This document shows positions 36,501 through 50,400 of a DNA stretch of 64,000 nt, in pieces. The translations under genes were made by a program, and so were the position numbers. Under the pieces are notes generated by a model. The model worked only from the letters and a program-made list of their open reading frames with translations, had not been told where the DNA came from and made no database searches. Where the stretch lies: contig BTPG01000004.1 of NCBI GenBank assembly GCA_036245525.1, forward strand, positions 207,668,456 to 207,732,455, written 5' to 3'. Source of the DNA: Semisulcospira habei. Its lineage: Eukaryota > Mollusca > Gastropoda > Semisulcospiridae. Every line of letters begins with the position of its first letter. Within the stretch, counting starts at the first letter, position 1.

Positions 36501-39500
36501 GGGCAGATCCCTTCTGGCTCGCGACGGGAGTTCCCCTCTACTCGCCACTACCCCAGCTGTCTCTATGCGTTGAGTTCCACAGGGGTCCGTCCTGGGCCCG
36601 GTCCTTTTCACACTCTACACTTCTCCCCTGTCCAACATCATCCAGTCTCACCACATACACCACCACCTCTACACTGACGACTCACAACTACTAGACAAAG
36701 ACAAATTTGACAACACTCAGTCACTACTGACTCGCACAGCCGACTGCTACGAAGACGTGAAAAACTGGATGACAGCAAACAAGCTTAAATAGAACAACGA
36801 CAAAACGGAAGCCATGCTGGTAGGCACTCGCCAGAAACTTTCCCAGCTCCTTCCCTCTCTCCACCTTCAACTCGACAGCACCTCCATCTCTCTCTCTCTG
36901 ACTCGGCCAAAAACCTCGGCGTTATCCGCGATTCCTCTCTTCCATGACCAGCTTCGTCTCCGCCACGGCCCAGGCATGCTACTTCCACCTCCGCCGCATC
37001 AGTCAGATCAGAAAATACCTCACTACCGAAGCTGCCACCAAACTTGCTGTCTCTCTCATCCTATCCTGCATCGACTACTGCAACTCTCTCCTTTCCAGCC
37101 TCCCTCACTCCACCACTTTCACTCTCCAGCGTGTCCACAACAATGCTGCCCGCCTCGTCCTCAGAAAGAAAAAATCCAACCACATAACTCCCCTGCTCAA
37201 ACTCCTTCACTGGCTTCCCATCCCACAATGCATCCAATACAAGATTCTGTCTCTCTGCTACAAATCCCTGAACAACTGCGCTCCTGCCTATCTCTCCAAC
37301 TTACTTCACCCCTACAGTCCTTCCCGCTCCCTCCGCTCCGCCTCCGACCTTCTCCGCCTCCACATCCCCCGCACCAAACTCAGCATTTTCGGCCCCCGCT
37401 CCTTCTCAGTATACGGTCCATCCACCTGGAACACTCTCCCACTCTCTCTCCATCAGAAACACTCTCTCTCCTCCTTCCAGTCTGCCCTCAAAACTCACCT
37501 CTTTCAACAGTTCTAGCACTATATCACCACACCCCAAGCTGACTGTCGTAATGTTTGTTTTCTCAAAACACATTACCGATTGTATTACTTATAGGAATGT
37601 TACCTAGCTAGCCTAATTTTAGCCAAAATTTGGTTGTGTCCATATAAGGGAGTGTTGGCAGGAGAGGGGCGCCATAGACCAGGCCATTACCCAAGTAGCC
37701 TCCCTTAGTCCCATCCGGTATGAGAATACCCAGCATACCTCAGTTAAAAATACCATAATTATTATTTTAATTAATTATGTTGATGCAAGTCTCCACAGCC
37801 TCCCGCTCCTGGCCCCCGGACCTCGCGGCCCGGCACATCAACTGGTTAGAGCTGAAGTGGTCTGGCTCATCATGTGTGAGTCACTTCTGCGACCCCAGGA
37901 GCTCCTCGTCCTCTCAGACAGATCCACGGTAGCCTCCTACATCCAGAAGCAGGGCGGGACACACTCCCCCTCCCGCTGCATCCTCCTCTACCAGGTTCTC
38001 CGGTGGTGTGAAGATCGAGGCGTCTCTCTCCGAGCGAGACACATCCCGGGCCATCTGAATGTCCGGGCTGACTCACTCTCGCGATGCAGCCAGCTTCTCC
38101 ACACTGAGTGGGCGCTACGTCCAGACATCTTTCGGATGATCTGCGCAGTGTGGGAGACCTACATGATCAACCTCTTTATGACGGGGTGGAATCGCCAGCT
38201 ACCCCTCTTCGTCTCCCCCAAAGACCTGCTAGCCTGGGCAGTCGACGCGCTCTCTGTCCCATGGGACGGCCTTGTCGCGTACGCTTACCCACCTACGGTG
38301 CTCATCCCCAAGGTCCTGCTCAAGCTCAAGGGTTGCAACACGGTCCGGTTGCTGGTGGCTCCATTCTGCTGGACCAGGTCATGGACCACCGACCTCCTGA
38401 ACCTCGCCACAGGCCCCCCCTCTGCGGCTCCCCACCCCTCGAACGATGCTCATGCAACCTCGGCAGGCACGGTACCACCCATTCCCCGACCGTCTCCTCT
38501 TCCACACCTGGAGATTGTGCAGCTCTCCCTCGCTGCTAGAGGCTTCTCAAGTGCAGCAGTGGAAGCTATTGCTAGAGCCGCAGACCCTCGACCCTACGAG
38601 TCTACGAGGGAAAGTGGCGAGCCCTGTGGTCTTGGTGTGACGTCTGACACCTTTCACCCACGGATCTGACTAACCCCCAGCTGGCCGAGTTCTTCCTCTG
38701 GCTTTTCGCCGAGCAGCACTTGGCGCCAGTCACCATCAGAGGGTACCTGCCCATGATCACTGACACATGCCGCCATTGGGCCAGCCGGACCCGGGTGGCT
38801 GCAAAGACCTAGCCGTCCTGATGGCACACACTTGGCCTCCAGCGACCTACCCTCCGCTCGCTGATTCCGCGATGGGACCTATCCTGGGTGCTGACGTGGC
38901 ACAACTCGGACTGCTTCGAACTGCTCCCCTTGGCGCGGTTGGCCGACGTGACCCGAAAGACTTGCTTTCTCCTGGCCCTCGCCACTTCCTCCAGGGTCCG
39001 CGAACTGCACGCGCTCTCCACATGCCCGGCCTGCTTGCAGTTCTGAACAGATGGCTCCGTGCACCTGCTGACCAATCCTGCCTTCCTGGCCAAGACCCAG
39101 TTGCCGTTGACCGCCCCACAGGTGATCACCATTCGGCTGTTGAGGGAACCAAGCCAGGCACGAGAGACGGCACCAGCACCGGAACAAGCTGCTATGCTGG
39201 GGACGCTCCCGCCTATTTCTCCCTCTGTCTCCATCTAGAACTGACATCTCGGCCCAGACAATTCCCTCCTGGCTCTGATGAGTTATACGCTCCGCCTACC
39301 AGAACCTCTCCCCTGACGCTGCTAAGTGTATGAACATCAGGGCGCATGAAGTTAGAGCCATGGCCACAAGCCTCACCTTCGACCGCACCTGCGCCGTCAA
39401 AGACATGGTGGCGGCTGTGGGCTGGCGAGCAGAGTCAACTTTCGCCCGGTTCTACCTGAGAGACCTCTCCGGCCAGCGCGAGAACCTATCGCTGGTGGGA

Positions 39501-42500
39501 GACCGCAATGGCGCAACACTCCCTCCCAGCACCCTAGGTGCCATAGGTGATTCTTACCTGAAATTGTCGGGAGGTTGCTCCAGGGAGAGGGCGGGTCTCA
39601 TTGGCAGTATTCAAGGGTTAGGGGTGTTTTACGCGCACCCACCTCCTATTCGCTATTTTTCCTAATAGTAATGTCATCAGTAATGTATTTTGAGGAAACA
39701 AATGAATTTTTCTCTAAAATGTATTTAAAAAAAACAAAACTTACCGATGACATTACTCGAAGGACCCTCCCACCTGCCTCGCTTGCCGTTAGTCAGCTAA
39801 GCAAACAGACTGGCACGCTAGGCGCGTGACTGGATGGGTAGGGACGGGAGCTTACTCGGGGTACTGGGTTATGATAGACGCCCCTAGGTTGCCTCCCATG
39901 CCCTATAGATGCACAACCAAATTTTGGCTGAAATTGTGCTAGCTAAGAGGCATTCCTAATAGTAATGTCATCTGTAAGTATTTTTCGAAAAAAATGCATT
40001 TTAGAGAAAAATTCATATTTTGACCAAAGTCTTCTTTCTCTTCCAAAACTCTTTTCGTCTCAGAGTTAAAAAAGAAGTCATCAATGTGTAGCTGACCTGT
40101 CATGGGCCCCAGGCCCAGATAGGGGGGTCATCTTAACCCTAGGGGGGTCATCTTAACCCTATGTGTGTCAGTAGCGGTTTTAGTCACGATGATTCCTGTA
40201 AGAATCATCGCAACTAAAACCACTACCAACACGCAAAGGGTTAAAGATGCATGCATGCATGCAGACACCTGGCAAAAATGTGCAAGGCTTCCCCCAAAAT
40301 GCAGTAATCACAAGCCCTGGTAGATTTATCATGCTTACATGTGCATACTCTGTTACTGTGAGCATTTCCACGTGTATGCTCTGCAGGAGTTTTCTGGTGG
40401 GGAGTGTCAGTTCTGGCTCCTCCTCCATCCTGGGACCTGAGGAACTGGAGAGGTATTTTCCTGACCACAGGATTCACGTCTTTTCTGGCTCCTGGAACAT
40501 GAATGAACTGAAGGTGTGTAGCTCTGCTGTTGTCTGGCAAAAGCCAGTGCATGTATGCCCATTTTTGAAGAAAGCTAGATTCTCAATCCAGACCAAAAAG
40601 GTGACTGCCAAGCGTGTAATATGCAAAGAAGTACCCAACGGAGAAAGAAACACGCTTAGAAAAGACGGGTACAACACAATTTATTAATATTTCGGGTAAA
40701 TACCCTTTGTCAAAATAGACAAACAAACAAACATAGAGATTAGCCGCTACTTATCTTCAATGGCAGAAGGAATGTGACATTCCTTCTGCCATTGAAGATA
40801 AGTAGCGGCTAATCTCTATGTTTGTTTGTTTGTCTATTTTGACAAAGGGTATTTACCCGAAATATTAATAAATTGTGTTGTACCCGTCTTTTCTAAGCGT
40901 GTTTCTTTCTCCGTTGGGTACTTCTTTTCTTAGATTCTCAATGCATAGCAATGAAAATCTGGCATTTTGCATAAATGAACATAATGGCTTTGGCCATTTC
41001 ATACTAGATCTCTAAGGTTTATAGCTCTGTTAAAGTTAGCAAAAGTTATTGGGCTGACTTCAGGTGCAGTTGCCACTGTTGTACTCAGGTTAAGTGTGTC
41101 CGATGTCGGCCCCAGCACCTCTTGTTTACTGGGTTGAGGGTTGGTTGTTTTCAGGTGCAGTTGCAACTGTTGTGCTCAGGTTAAGTGTGTCTGAAGTCGG
41201 TCCCAGCACCTCTTGTTTACTGGTTGCTTGTTTTGTTGGTAGGCTGTGTTGTGTGTGTGTGATTGTGTGTGTGTGTATGGTTGGCTGGTTTGATTGGTGG
41301 ATTGTGTGTTTGTGTGGGTGGTGGGGGGATCGTTGTGACGGGATGGATGTGGGGGTGGGAGCAGTGTGAAGTTTTAGATACGCCTTGCAGATGGAATAAC
41401 CATATTAAAAACCCAGTACAGTCTCTGTTTGAAGTGCAGCATGGTGAAAAGGGCTTGAGAGAGTTTGCTGTGTGCTGTGGCCTAGTATGCAAAAGACCCT
41501 TGGGCCGATGTCAGCACAACCATGCGTGGGCCCACCGCAGCCGACATCTGCCCGAGGACCTTTGCTTACTGGGGTGCTTGAGTGATCTGCACACAGAATG
41601 TGACCTGTGTCCTATTTTCCTGTCAAGGAGCTGTCAGTAAACCTGAATGACTTCATTCTGCCCGAGGCATGCGAGTTCGTGCAGGACATCTACGCCATCG
41701 GCACGCAGGAAAATGAGATGAACAAGTGAGGACCAAGACTGTGTCTGTGTTTTTTTACCTTATGGTATAAGGCTGTAAGGTTCTAAATCACATGCCAACC
41801 AACATATGTGTTTATATTACTTTAACCTCTTTACTGCCAGGGCAAGGTGAACTCTATCCAGCTGCAAAAGACATAATCCTAATGAGCCCCCCCTGTCGCG
41901 GGGGCTCATGAGGATTCATGTCTCTTGTTGGTCCTACATTCCTTATGCCTATTTCTAGTCCCATTTAGTTTGTGTTCTTTATGCGGAGAACGATGTGGAG
42001 GTGTTGTACAACATTTCCGCTGGCAGTGCTATATGATACTTTCACAGCTATTGATGCGGGGGCTCCTTGAATGTTTTTAAAGGCCGCAAAATCACAAAGT
42101 CTAATGAATGTGATTTTCTGCAGTTGTGACGTTAATAGAGTTTTGAAATTTGGCTGTTTGTCAAATACATGTACATGTATTGTGTTCAACTGCAACATGT
42201 TTCACTCAGAACGGCAACATGTTTCACTCGGAACATGTTACTTTGGTCCATTTTACTTTGATCCATGCTATTTCATCTGGCAGCATTTTGTAAAGTATTT
42301 GTGAATAAATTTTAGTTCATCCACACTGTGTGTGGCTTGGTCTACTGTTCATCTTGTCATTTCAGGCGGGAATGGGAGATCCGTGTCCAGGAGACACTTG
42401 GTCCATCACATGTGCTGTTTCACGCTGTCTCTTACGGCTCTCTCCATCTGGCTATTTTCATACGCCGTGACCTCATCTGGTTCTGCTCAGGTAAATTAAA

Positions 42501-44456
42501 TACAGTCAAGCCTGTCAAGGTGACCACCTGTATAGGGTCATCACATGTCTAAACAGACCACCCATGGTTGGTCCCTGGTCTTCTTCTTGTCATTTAACCC
42601 TTTTAGTCCCCTGACCCTGCAGCAAGAGATGGACTAATAATGATAATTCAGGTAGTGCCAGATGAGCTTGGTACCTGAAGGCACCAAGCTCATCTGGCAC
42701 TACCCTTGAATCAGCATGATCAATCCATCTCCTACAACAGGTACATAGTCGTTTGGCAACACCTCCAAAATTTGAGAAATGGGACCTTGGAGCTAAAAAG
42801 GTTAAGTGACCCTGTGTAAGAAGATCGCCTGTTATAAATCCTCTTTATTATTATCATTAAGGCAACCATATTTATCTACCATATTGAAAATACGCTAGAC
42901 TTTGAAATGGGGCTGGTCGGAGCACATTCCGGAGCTGCACATGACGTTTTTGGCATGCGGGGCAGAAATTCTGGCAAAGAAGTAACAAGATAAAAATGAC
43001 GTCACGTCTAGCTACGGAAACCATGCTGGAGAACGTCTTTTAGGCGCCAAAGCGCCGTGTGTGTGTGTGTGTGTGTGTGTGACAGTGACTAGATCCCACG
43101 TTTGAGGATGGACAAGCTTGAAATTGTATGGTAGTGTCCCTAAAAGAATAATCTCGAGACTTTTTTTGGATTTTTTTTATCAAGATGCTCATTGGCGAGA
43201 AAATGGACGTTTCGCAAAAACTGGTTGATCCACACTGGAGTCCGTAATTTTTGGCTCACGTGTGAAGCAAAAGTGATTCTATGTTTTGGGCCAGTGGTCG
43301 TCCGTCCGCCCGCCGTCGTCCGTGGTAAACTTTAATGTTGGCATTTTCTCGGAGACTATTCAAGCCAGATTCTTCAAACTTGGCCCAAGGATACTTTGTG
43401 ACAAGACTTTTCTAAACATACCAGTTTGAGTGACCTCTCACAAAGGTCAAGGTCACAGGGGATCAGGAAATAGGTCCAAAATAGCTATATTTTTACATTA
43501 TTTTTTTTTTTTCAAATACTATTCACAACTTCAAACCCAAACGTGGTACAAAGATACCTGATGGTAAGACCTTTCTATGCATACTAATTTGGTTGATCCC
43601 TCGGAAAGGTAAAGGGTCACAAGAGCTCAACTTCAAACCCGCATTTGGTACAGAGATACCTGATGGTAAGACCTATCTATGCATAATAATTTGGATTACT
43701 TCTCGGAAAGGTCAAGGGTCATGAAGGGCTCAGGAAATAGGTCCGAAATAGCCATATTTTAACAAAAGATGTTTTTCTCAAATACTATTCACAACTTTAA
43801 ACCCAAACTTGCTACAGAGATACCTGATGGGAAGACCTTTCTATGCACACTAATTTGGTTGATCCCTCAGAAAGGTCAAGGGTCACGAGAGCTCAGGAAA
43901 TAGGTGAAAAATAGTCATATTTTGACAAGAGATGTTTGTTCTCAATACTATTCACAACTTCAAACCCAAATTTGGTACAGAGATACCTGATGGTAAGACC
44001 TATCTATGCATACTAATTTGGATGACTTCTTGGAAAGGTCAAGGGTCACAAGAGTCTGGCAAATGTGTGTATAATGCCGATTTTTTAAAATAAAATTGTA
44101 GATATTACCAACATTTTTGCAAATTTTTCAGCCAAATTTGGTACAAAGATAGCTGATGATAAGACCTTCCTGTGCATACTAATTTAGTCGGCTCATCACA
44201 AAGGTCAAGAGTCACAGATGTGTGAAAAATGCTTACATTTTCAGAAAACATGGATTTTGCTGCTGCAAACAAAGGTCACACAAAAGTCACACATACATAA
44301 ATCGGTCATACACTTGAGCCATAATGGCTTTACCTTTCTTGTTCGTATTTTTACTAGATATTTTGCATATAGCTAGATAAAAGGGAGATACTGAATGAGT
44401 TCGTTTACCAGCATTGTACCTCTAGAACTTTTTGAGTGATAATTAAATATCCCCCC

Positions 44457-44487
<31 letters not shown>

Positions 44488-47400
44488 AAAAAAAAAAAAA
44501 TTTCACGTTTTTGGGATTAATTTCACGTATTATATGGGTTAATCTTAAAACGATTTAATTAAAAAAAATCTTCTCATTAATAATTGCATGATTTTTCATA
44601 TACATGTGAGTATTTACATAAACTTACAGTTTATCTAGGCTGTTGGATATGATTAGGACAGTTGTGACCTAAATGCTTTAGGTGTGAAAATAAGACAATA
44701 TTCTGCACCACTTTTTCGGAGTCATTTGTAAAACAGCTAACATAACTTTAATTTTTCTTTTACGAAAAAAGCTATCTTCTCATTAATGCCCGCATGATTT
44801 TTCATAAACAGTGTTTGCATAAGCCTGCTATTTGTCCCGGCCCTGGGGTAGGATTAGGTCAAATTGTGACCTTTAAGCTCTAAGCGTGAAAATCAGCAAG
44901 AAAATTGCAAAGTTGCTCCTGTTATACGTCAAATGTTAGTACTGTGATGAGTGACGTATAACATCGAGTCGTCACTATGAACATGGCGTCGTGGGACTAA
45001 TGATGCCATGACGTGAAGCTTGAAGTGACGTCATTTCGCTGATCGTATTATTAGTCTTCTTCATAATAGCTATGCTGCGCCAGACCACAGAGCTTACGAA
45101 TGGCAGAAATCGCTGTGTGTCCGTCTTTATTTATGTGTGCCAGTGTGTGTGGATCAGAGGGTGGATTACAGTAGAAGGAGATTGATTCCTGTCACTACAC
45201 AAGCCCACAGAGCGTACTAATGGCGGCAAGTGCCGTGTGTCCTTTTTTATTTGTGTGCGTAGACATTTGTGTTGATCAAAGGTTGGCTTAGAGAAGAGGG
45301 AAATGGATCAGCATTATAAGCCTAAAAAATATGAACAACTCTGAATGTTCCTAAAAGATAAACACATGTGAACTCCAAACAATACGGTAGACTTTGGGAT
45401 GAAATCCTTATGTTGTTTTTAATAGTTTCTTGGTTGGTTGCTCTATGTAAGTTTGACTGTACTTGAGCTGCTATATGGAGAAAAATTTGAGAAAATACAA
45501 CAAGAAAAACGTGAGGCATTGGTTGATTGAAATGATTTGGTTTTGAAGCATTGATTTAGAATATTTAGCCCTGACACACAACAGCAGGAGATGGATCGAC
45601 CATGATAATTCAAGGGTAGTGTCAGATTAGCTTGGCACCGTCAGTCTACAACAGAAAATAGATGGTCCTACCCTTGAATTTTCAAGGTTAGTTTATCTTC
45701 TAAACTGGTGTATTTTTTTTATACTCTTCGAAGGACTACTCCCAACAGGAGTTATTCCTAAATGAGAATCAGATCAAAGACAGTAATTTGAGCCCCTTTA
45801 TAGTAGTTTGCAAGCCATTATAGTAAGGACTAAAGAAACCAATTCACTGGATCACCACTGTGGCGTGCGTCCTCATTGCAGCTGCAGCACTGTTAACCCT
45901 TTGGGTGTCGGTAGCGTTTTTAGTTGTGATGATTCCTGCAGGAATCATCACGACTAAAACCGCTACCGACACCCAAAGGGTTAATGTGGTACATGTATGT
46001 TAGTGAGTTGGATACTTATTTGGGTTTAATGCTCCTGGTGACTAAGGCCATTTCACAGTAGGATGTCAGTGAGGCAACTCTTTGCGAGCAAGAGGCACAG
46101 ATTCTCATCAGCCCTTGTGGCTGCAGGGGCTCATAAGAAAGTACGTGTCTTTAAATTGGGCGGCTGGATGAATCCAAGGAATGTTTGAACTCCATGCAAT
46201 ATTTGGCCTGCTTCTGATTTAACCCATTTAGCCCCGAGTCCCTGCAGCAGGAGATGGTTTGACCATGATAATTCAAGGGTAGTGCCAGATTAGCTTGGCG
46301 CCTGAAGGCAGCAAGCTAATCTGGCACTACCCTTGAATTATCATGGTCAATCCATCCCCTGCAACTGGTACATAGTCTTTAGGCAGCAGCTCCACAATTT
46401 GAGAAATGGGACCTTGGGGCTAAAAGGGTTAGGGGTAATCTGTATTTTTGGAATGTCACCTCGAGTCTCAGTCTACTAATTAATCCTTCTACCTGCATGT
46501 TGCCAGTTCCTGAAGAGGACATGGTGTCTCTGCGTGCCGTTACCATGGTAAAAACTAAAGGAGCCATTGGAATATCCTTCACCATCTTTGGCACCTCCAT
46601 GCTTTTCATCAACTGCCACCTCACATGTAAGATTTTTAATTATGTTTTTGGTGGTTAGATTTAAGATTTAAAATACTTTATAACCCACACCTTTCAAAAT
46701 TGCTGTTTGGATCCACATAAAAACTAAATATTATCACCATCAGAAATCTGCTGTGTATTCTGCCTGTCCACATATTTTGTTCATTTCTCTATAGAAACTG
46801 GTTTGTTTTCTGGCAGCTAGAACACTTTTGTGTGTGCATGCATTGTGAAACAGAAACATGACTTTGCCTTGCCCGTTAAGAAAACTGCTTTCTTTTAGCG
46901 TTGCACAATAGATTTGGTCCTACCTGCCCTTGAGCTAGGGTGGTTTACATGTCTCTCACAATGAGCACTAAAAGCGAAAGAGGTAGCAGATGATTCTAAA
47001 CAAGTGAATCACTTGGCTTTAAAAATACAAGTCATGTGCTAGGAGAAGGAAAGGAGCATGGTGATATTATGCTGATTGAAAAAAAATGAAGATGAATTAT
47101 AAGTAAAGAGTCTGCAAGTGGACATCACCTGTGGTTCTTGAGCCAGCATTAGCCAGCAAGTGAAGTTAGCTTTTGAGATATGTGGCTTGCTTCAAATGCC
47201 AACTTTTTTTGCTGCGAGGCAAAACCTCTGCACAGGCCAGCTCAGCACAAGCCAATAAAGGGTGATGTCAGCCCAAGCCCTTTAGCTCATGGGAAGGGTT
47301 TTTACCTGAGTTTGCTGATGATGTGCTGTTTTCCTAGCGGACCGTGGCTCCAGTAAGAATGCCCACCGCCTGCTGGACTACCACAAAGTGACGCAGGAGT

Positions 47401-50400
47401 TGAAACTGCCACACCGCCGAGTCAGCAAGCATGCACACCCAGCCACTAAGCTCCGTAAGTTAGCATTGTTGGTGCTGAGGAAGCAAGCAAAGTACACCCA
47501 TTCTTGGTGCTGTCATAAAGTTTTGGCCCAGCATTTTCCACTGGGAGAGAAACATTAGATTGTTAAATAATCATGCACTTGGTGAGACATTTCTAATAGG
47601 CTTCCCAGTACATGAAGGCCATTGGGCCCAAGTGGGCCTGCGCACAGTTGTATACCCACTGTGGCAGACTTTGTCCCGATAGCCTTTTGCGTAAATTGGT
47701 TAATCAACCTGTTCACCACCGAGAAAATGTAGCACCAACCCAACTGCAAGAGGTATAGATCCTCATGAGCCCCCGCAACTGCCTCTTGCTGATGCCACTT
47801 TGAATCCTTGGACATTTAGGGTTTTCTGGTGTTAAATTAACAAAGACAGCAAAAACAGTCTGTGACAGCTGGCACTGAATAGGTTAATCATTGAATAAAT
47901 TTAACTCATTCTACCCCAAGACCGAAATCCCCAAATTTTGCCGTTGTCCTCTGAAGACTGCTTTGCAGTGCACGACACAAATCGACCATGATAGTTCAAG
48001 GGTGATGCCAGAATAGCTTGGCGCCCATGGTTGATCCATATCTTGCTGTGGTGTGTCTGGGGTAGAATGAGTTAAAGCGATCTGTTTCATGGCAGGCTTG
48101 GATTTGCAATGTTGTCATGCCTAAACTAAGACTTTTCCACCCTTCTTCTTACAATCTGTGTGAGTATAGGTACACGTAGCAGAGGTTTTCAGCACCATGA
48201 AGTCATGTTCATTGACCATAATACCTTTTCCATGGCCAGCGGACGTGACTGCCCTCTTTGACTGCGTGTTCTGGTGTGGAGACCTGAACTTCAGGCTGGA
48301 GCGACGACGCGTGGCAGTGGAGGGGAAGGTCAGCCAGATGACAGCGGATGATTGCATCCCTCATTTTGAGGAGCTGTTGGGGGGAGACCAGCTATCCAAA
48401 CTCATTACGCAGGGTGGGTTATATACAACAATTGATTGAATTACATTGAAAGTTAACTCATTGAATTGTTTTAATTCTTTTTGTAAATTGCGTTTTTGTG
48501 ATGAGTTATTTTGTACAATTACTGAGAATTATTTTTTGGTTAAGCGCCTAGAGCTCTAATCCGAGGTTAGGCACTATACAAGTACTCATTATTATTATTA
48601 TTATTATTATTAAACCTTGACAAAATACATAGAGATTAAATTGGACCTGGCCTCCCACTACGAAAAATAGATTGGGAGTGCTCAGTTCGACCCGTAATAT
48701 GTGAGTGAAAGATCACATTTTATTGGTCAAACTGATCACTGATGATTTATTTGCTTAACGAGAGATCTGGCATAGTTCAGTTAAATTTATTGATGTGACT
48801 CTTCAAAAGGGTTTTAACCTCGGAATCGTCATATTCATTTCCCTTCAAAGTGCTGTGGTGCCACAGTTGTGTCACTCTTACTTTACTGCACCCCAGTGGC
48901 TGATCGTTACGTAGCATTGCAACAAGACAGTCAAAATGTGGCGGAGACTACACAGCCTTTATTCCAAAGGTGGACTGAGCCTCATAACACAAGGTCGGGA
49001 AGAATGTGCAAAATGTATAATCCAGGATATGGAGTGCCCATGGCGGTTCAAAGGCGATTCCTGAGTAGCTAGGCTCCAAGTCATCCTTATCCCTTTTCAT
49101 CCTGATACGTACACTACTGCTTGAAATTAATTTGACTATGATAGTTCAAGGGTGGTGCCAGAATAGCTTGGCGCCTAAGGCGCCAAGCTATTCTGGCACC
49201 ACCCTTGAACTAAAATGGCTGATCCATCTCCTAATGCGTAATGTAGCCTTTATAGGACAATAAGCAAATTTCTTTTAAAAATCAGCCATAGGATGCAATG
49301 GGTTTAAATGGAGGCTTCAGTCTATTCTGGCATCACCTTTCATCTAGAGAAAACCTCTATGGGACAAATCCCAAATGTTGGGAATTCCAGATTATTGACG
49401 CAATCTCTAGATGAGGCATATAAATCAACTACAAGCATTGTTTTCTTTAGGTTCTTAGGTCAGTTTTCTGTCAGTCAAGACAAAAAAAAATCTTACTTGG
49501 AATGTTAGGACCATATTCTGCTGTGTGCTTTGGAAAGTGGGTAGGCATGATGCAATGGTGCTGTACTTATTCTAAAACAGGGACGGTTTGAACCCAGCTG
49601 TATAGAGACAGTTGTACTCAACCATTTTCGATGTGCTTGAAATCATTGTCACTGTGGTGAACATTATTAATATGTGAAAACAACTTTATTGCAAACAATA
49701 ATTTTTTTCTTTTACAGTGTTGTTACAAGTTTGAAACCCGCTAGTAGCCCACTGTGTGCTTGTTTTATTTGCAGGCAAAATCTTTGAGGGTTTTCAGGAA
49801 GGCCGCATCAACTTCCAACCAACATTCAAGTTTGATGTCAACTGCGATAAATATGATTCATCATCCAAAAACAGGATTCCCTCCTACACAGTGAGAATGC
49901 ATATGGATAAAGTTTGCCGTGTCAAAAGTTGAAGCCGCTGATTTGTTTCACCCTTTGTGTGTCAGTAGCGGTTTTGGTCACAATGATTCCTGCAGGAACC
50001 ATAGTGACAAAACCTGCTACTGCCAACAGCCAAAGACTTCAGTTCCATTTGTTTGCTGGTCTGTGATTTTCACCTCACTGCTGAGAGCCATGAGGTCCAA
50101 ATATGAGTAAATAAGTATAAGTAAGTAAAAATAAGTATAAGTATGAAACTGTCATTCAGTCACCATACTCATAAATAGAGCTGAACCCTTTTAGCCCTGG
50201 GACCCTGCAGCAGGAGATGGATTGATCATGACAATTCAAGGGTCAGGGATGAGAATCTTCCGCCTTTTAGCGGAAATCCGCTCTTTCGGAAGGTCCCAGG
50301 GTCACAAAAACAACTGATCTGACCCCATAAAATAAGGCTCAGAATGCATAGATTTTAACCATCTTTTCAAAAATTTTCCCCCCTAGCATCGCGTACCTGC

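Noticed and set aside
36814..37542. 242-codon Pro/Ser/Leu-rich frame
   Set aside because: Out of frame with the LINE reverse transcriptase that occupies the same bases.
40625..40927. Penelope-like terminus or hammerhead ribozyme
   Set aside because: The ATATTTCGGG / CTTTGTCAAA pattern is suggestive, but the conserved ribozyme core (CTGATGA ... GAAAC) was not found.
41094..41640. Cys/Val/Trp-rich frames
   Set aside because: Arise from a GT-rich stretch and the 91-bp duplication inside an INPP5E intron.
49560..49600. tRNA-like B box (GGTTTGAACCC)
   Set aside because: No A box at the right spacing and no cloverleaf visible.
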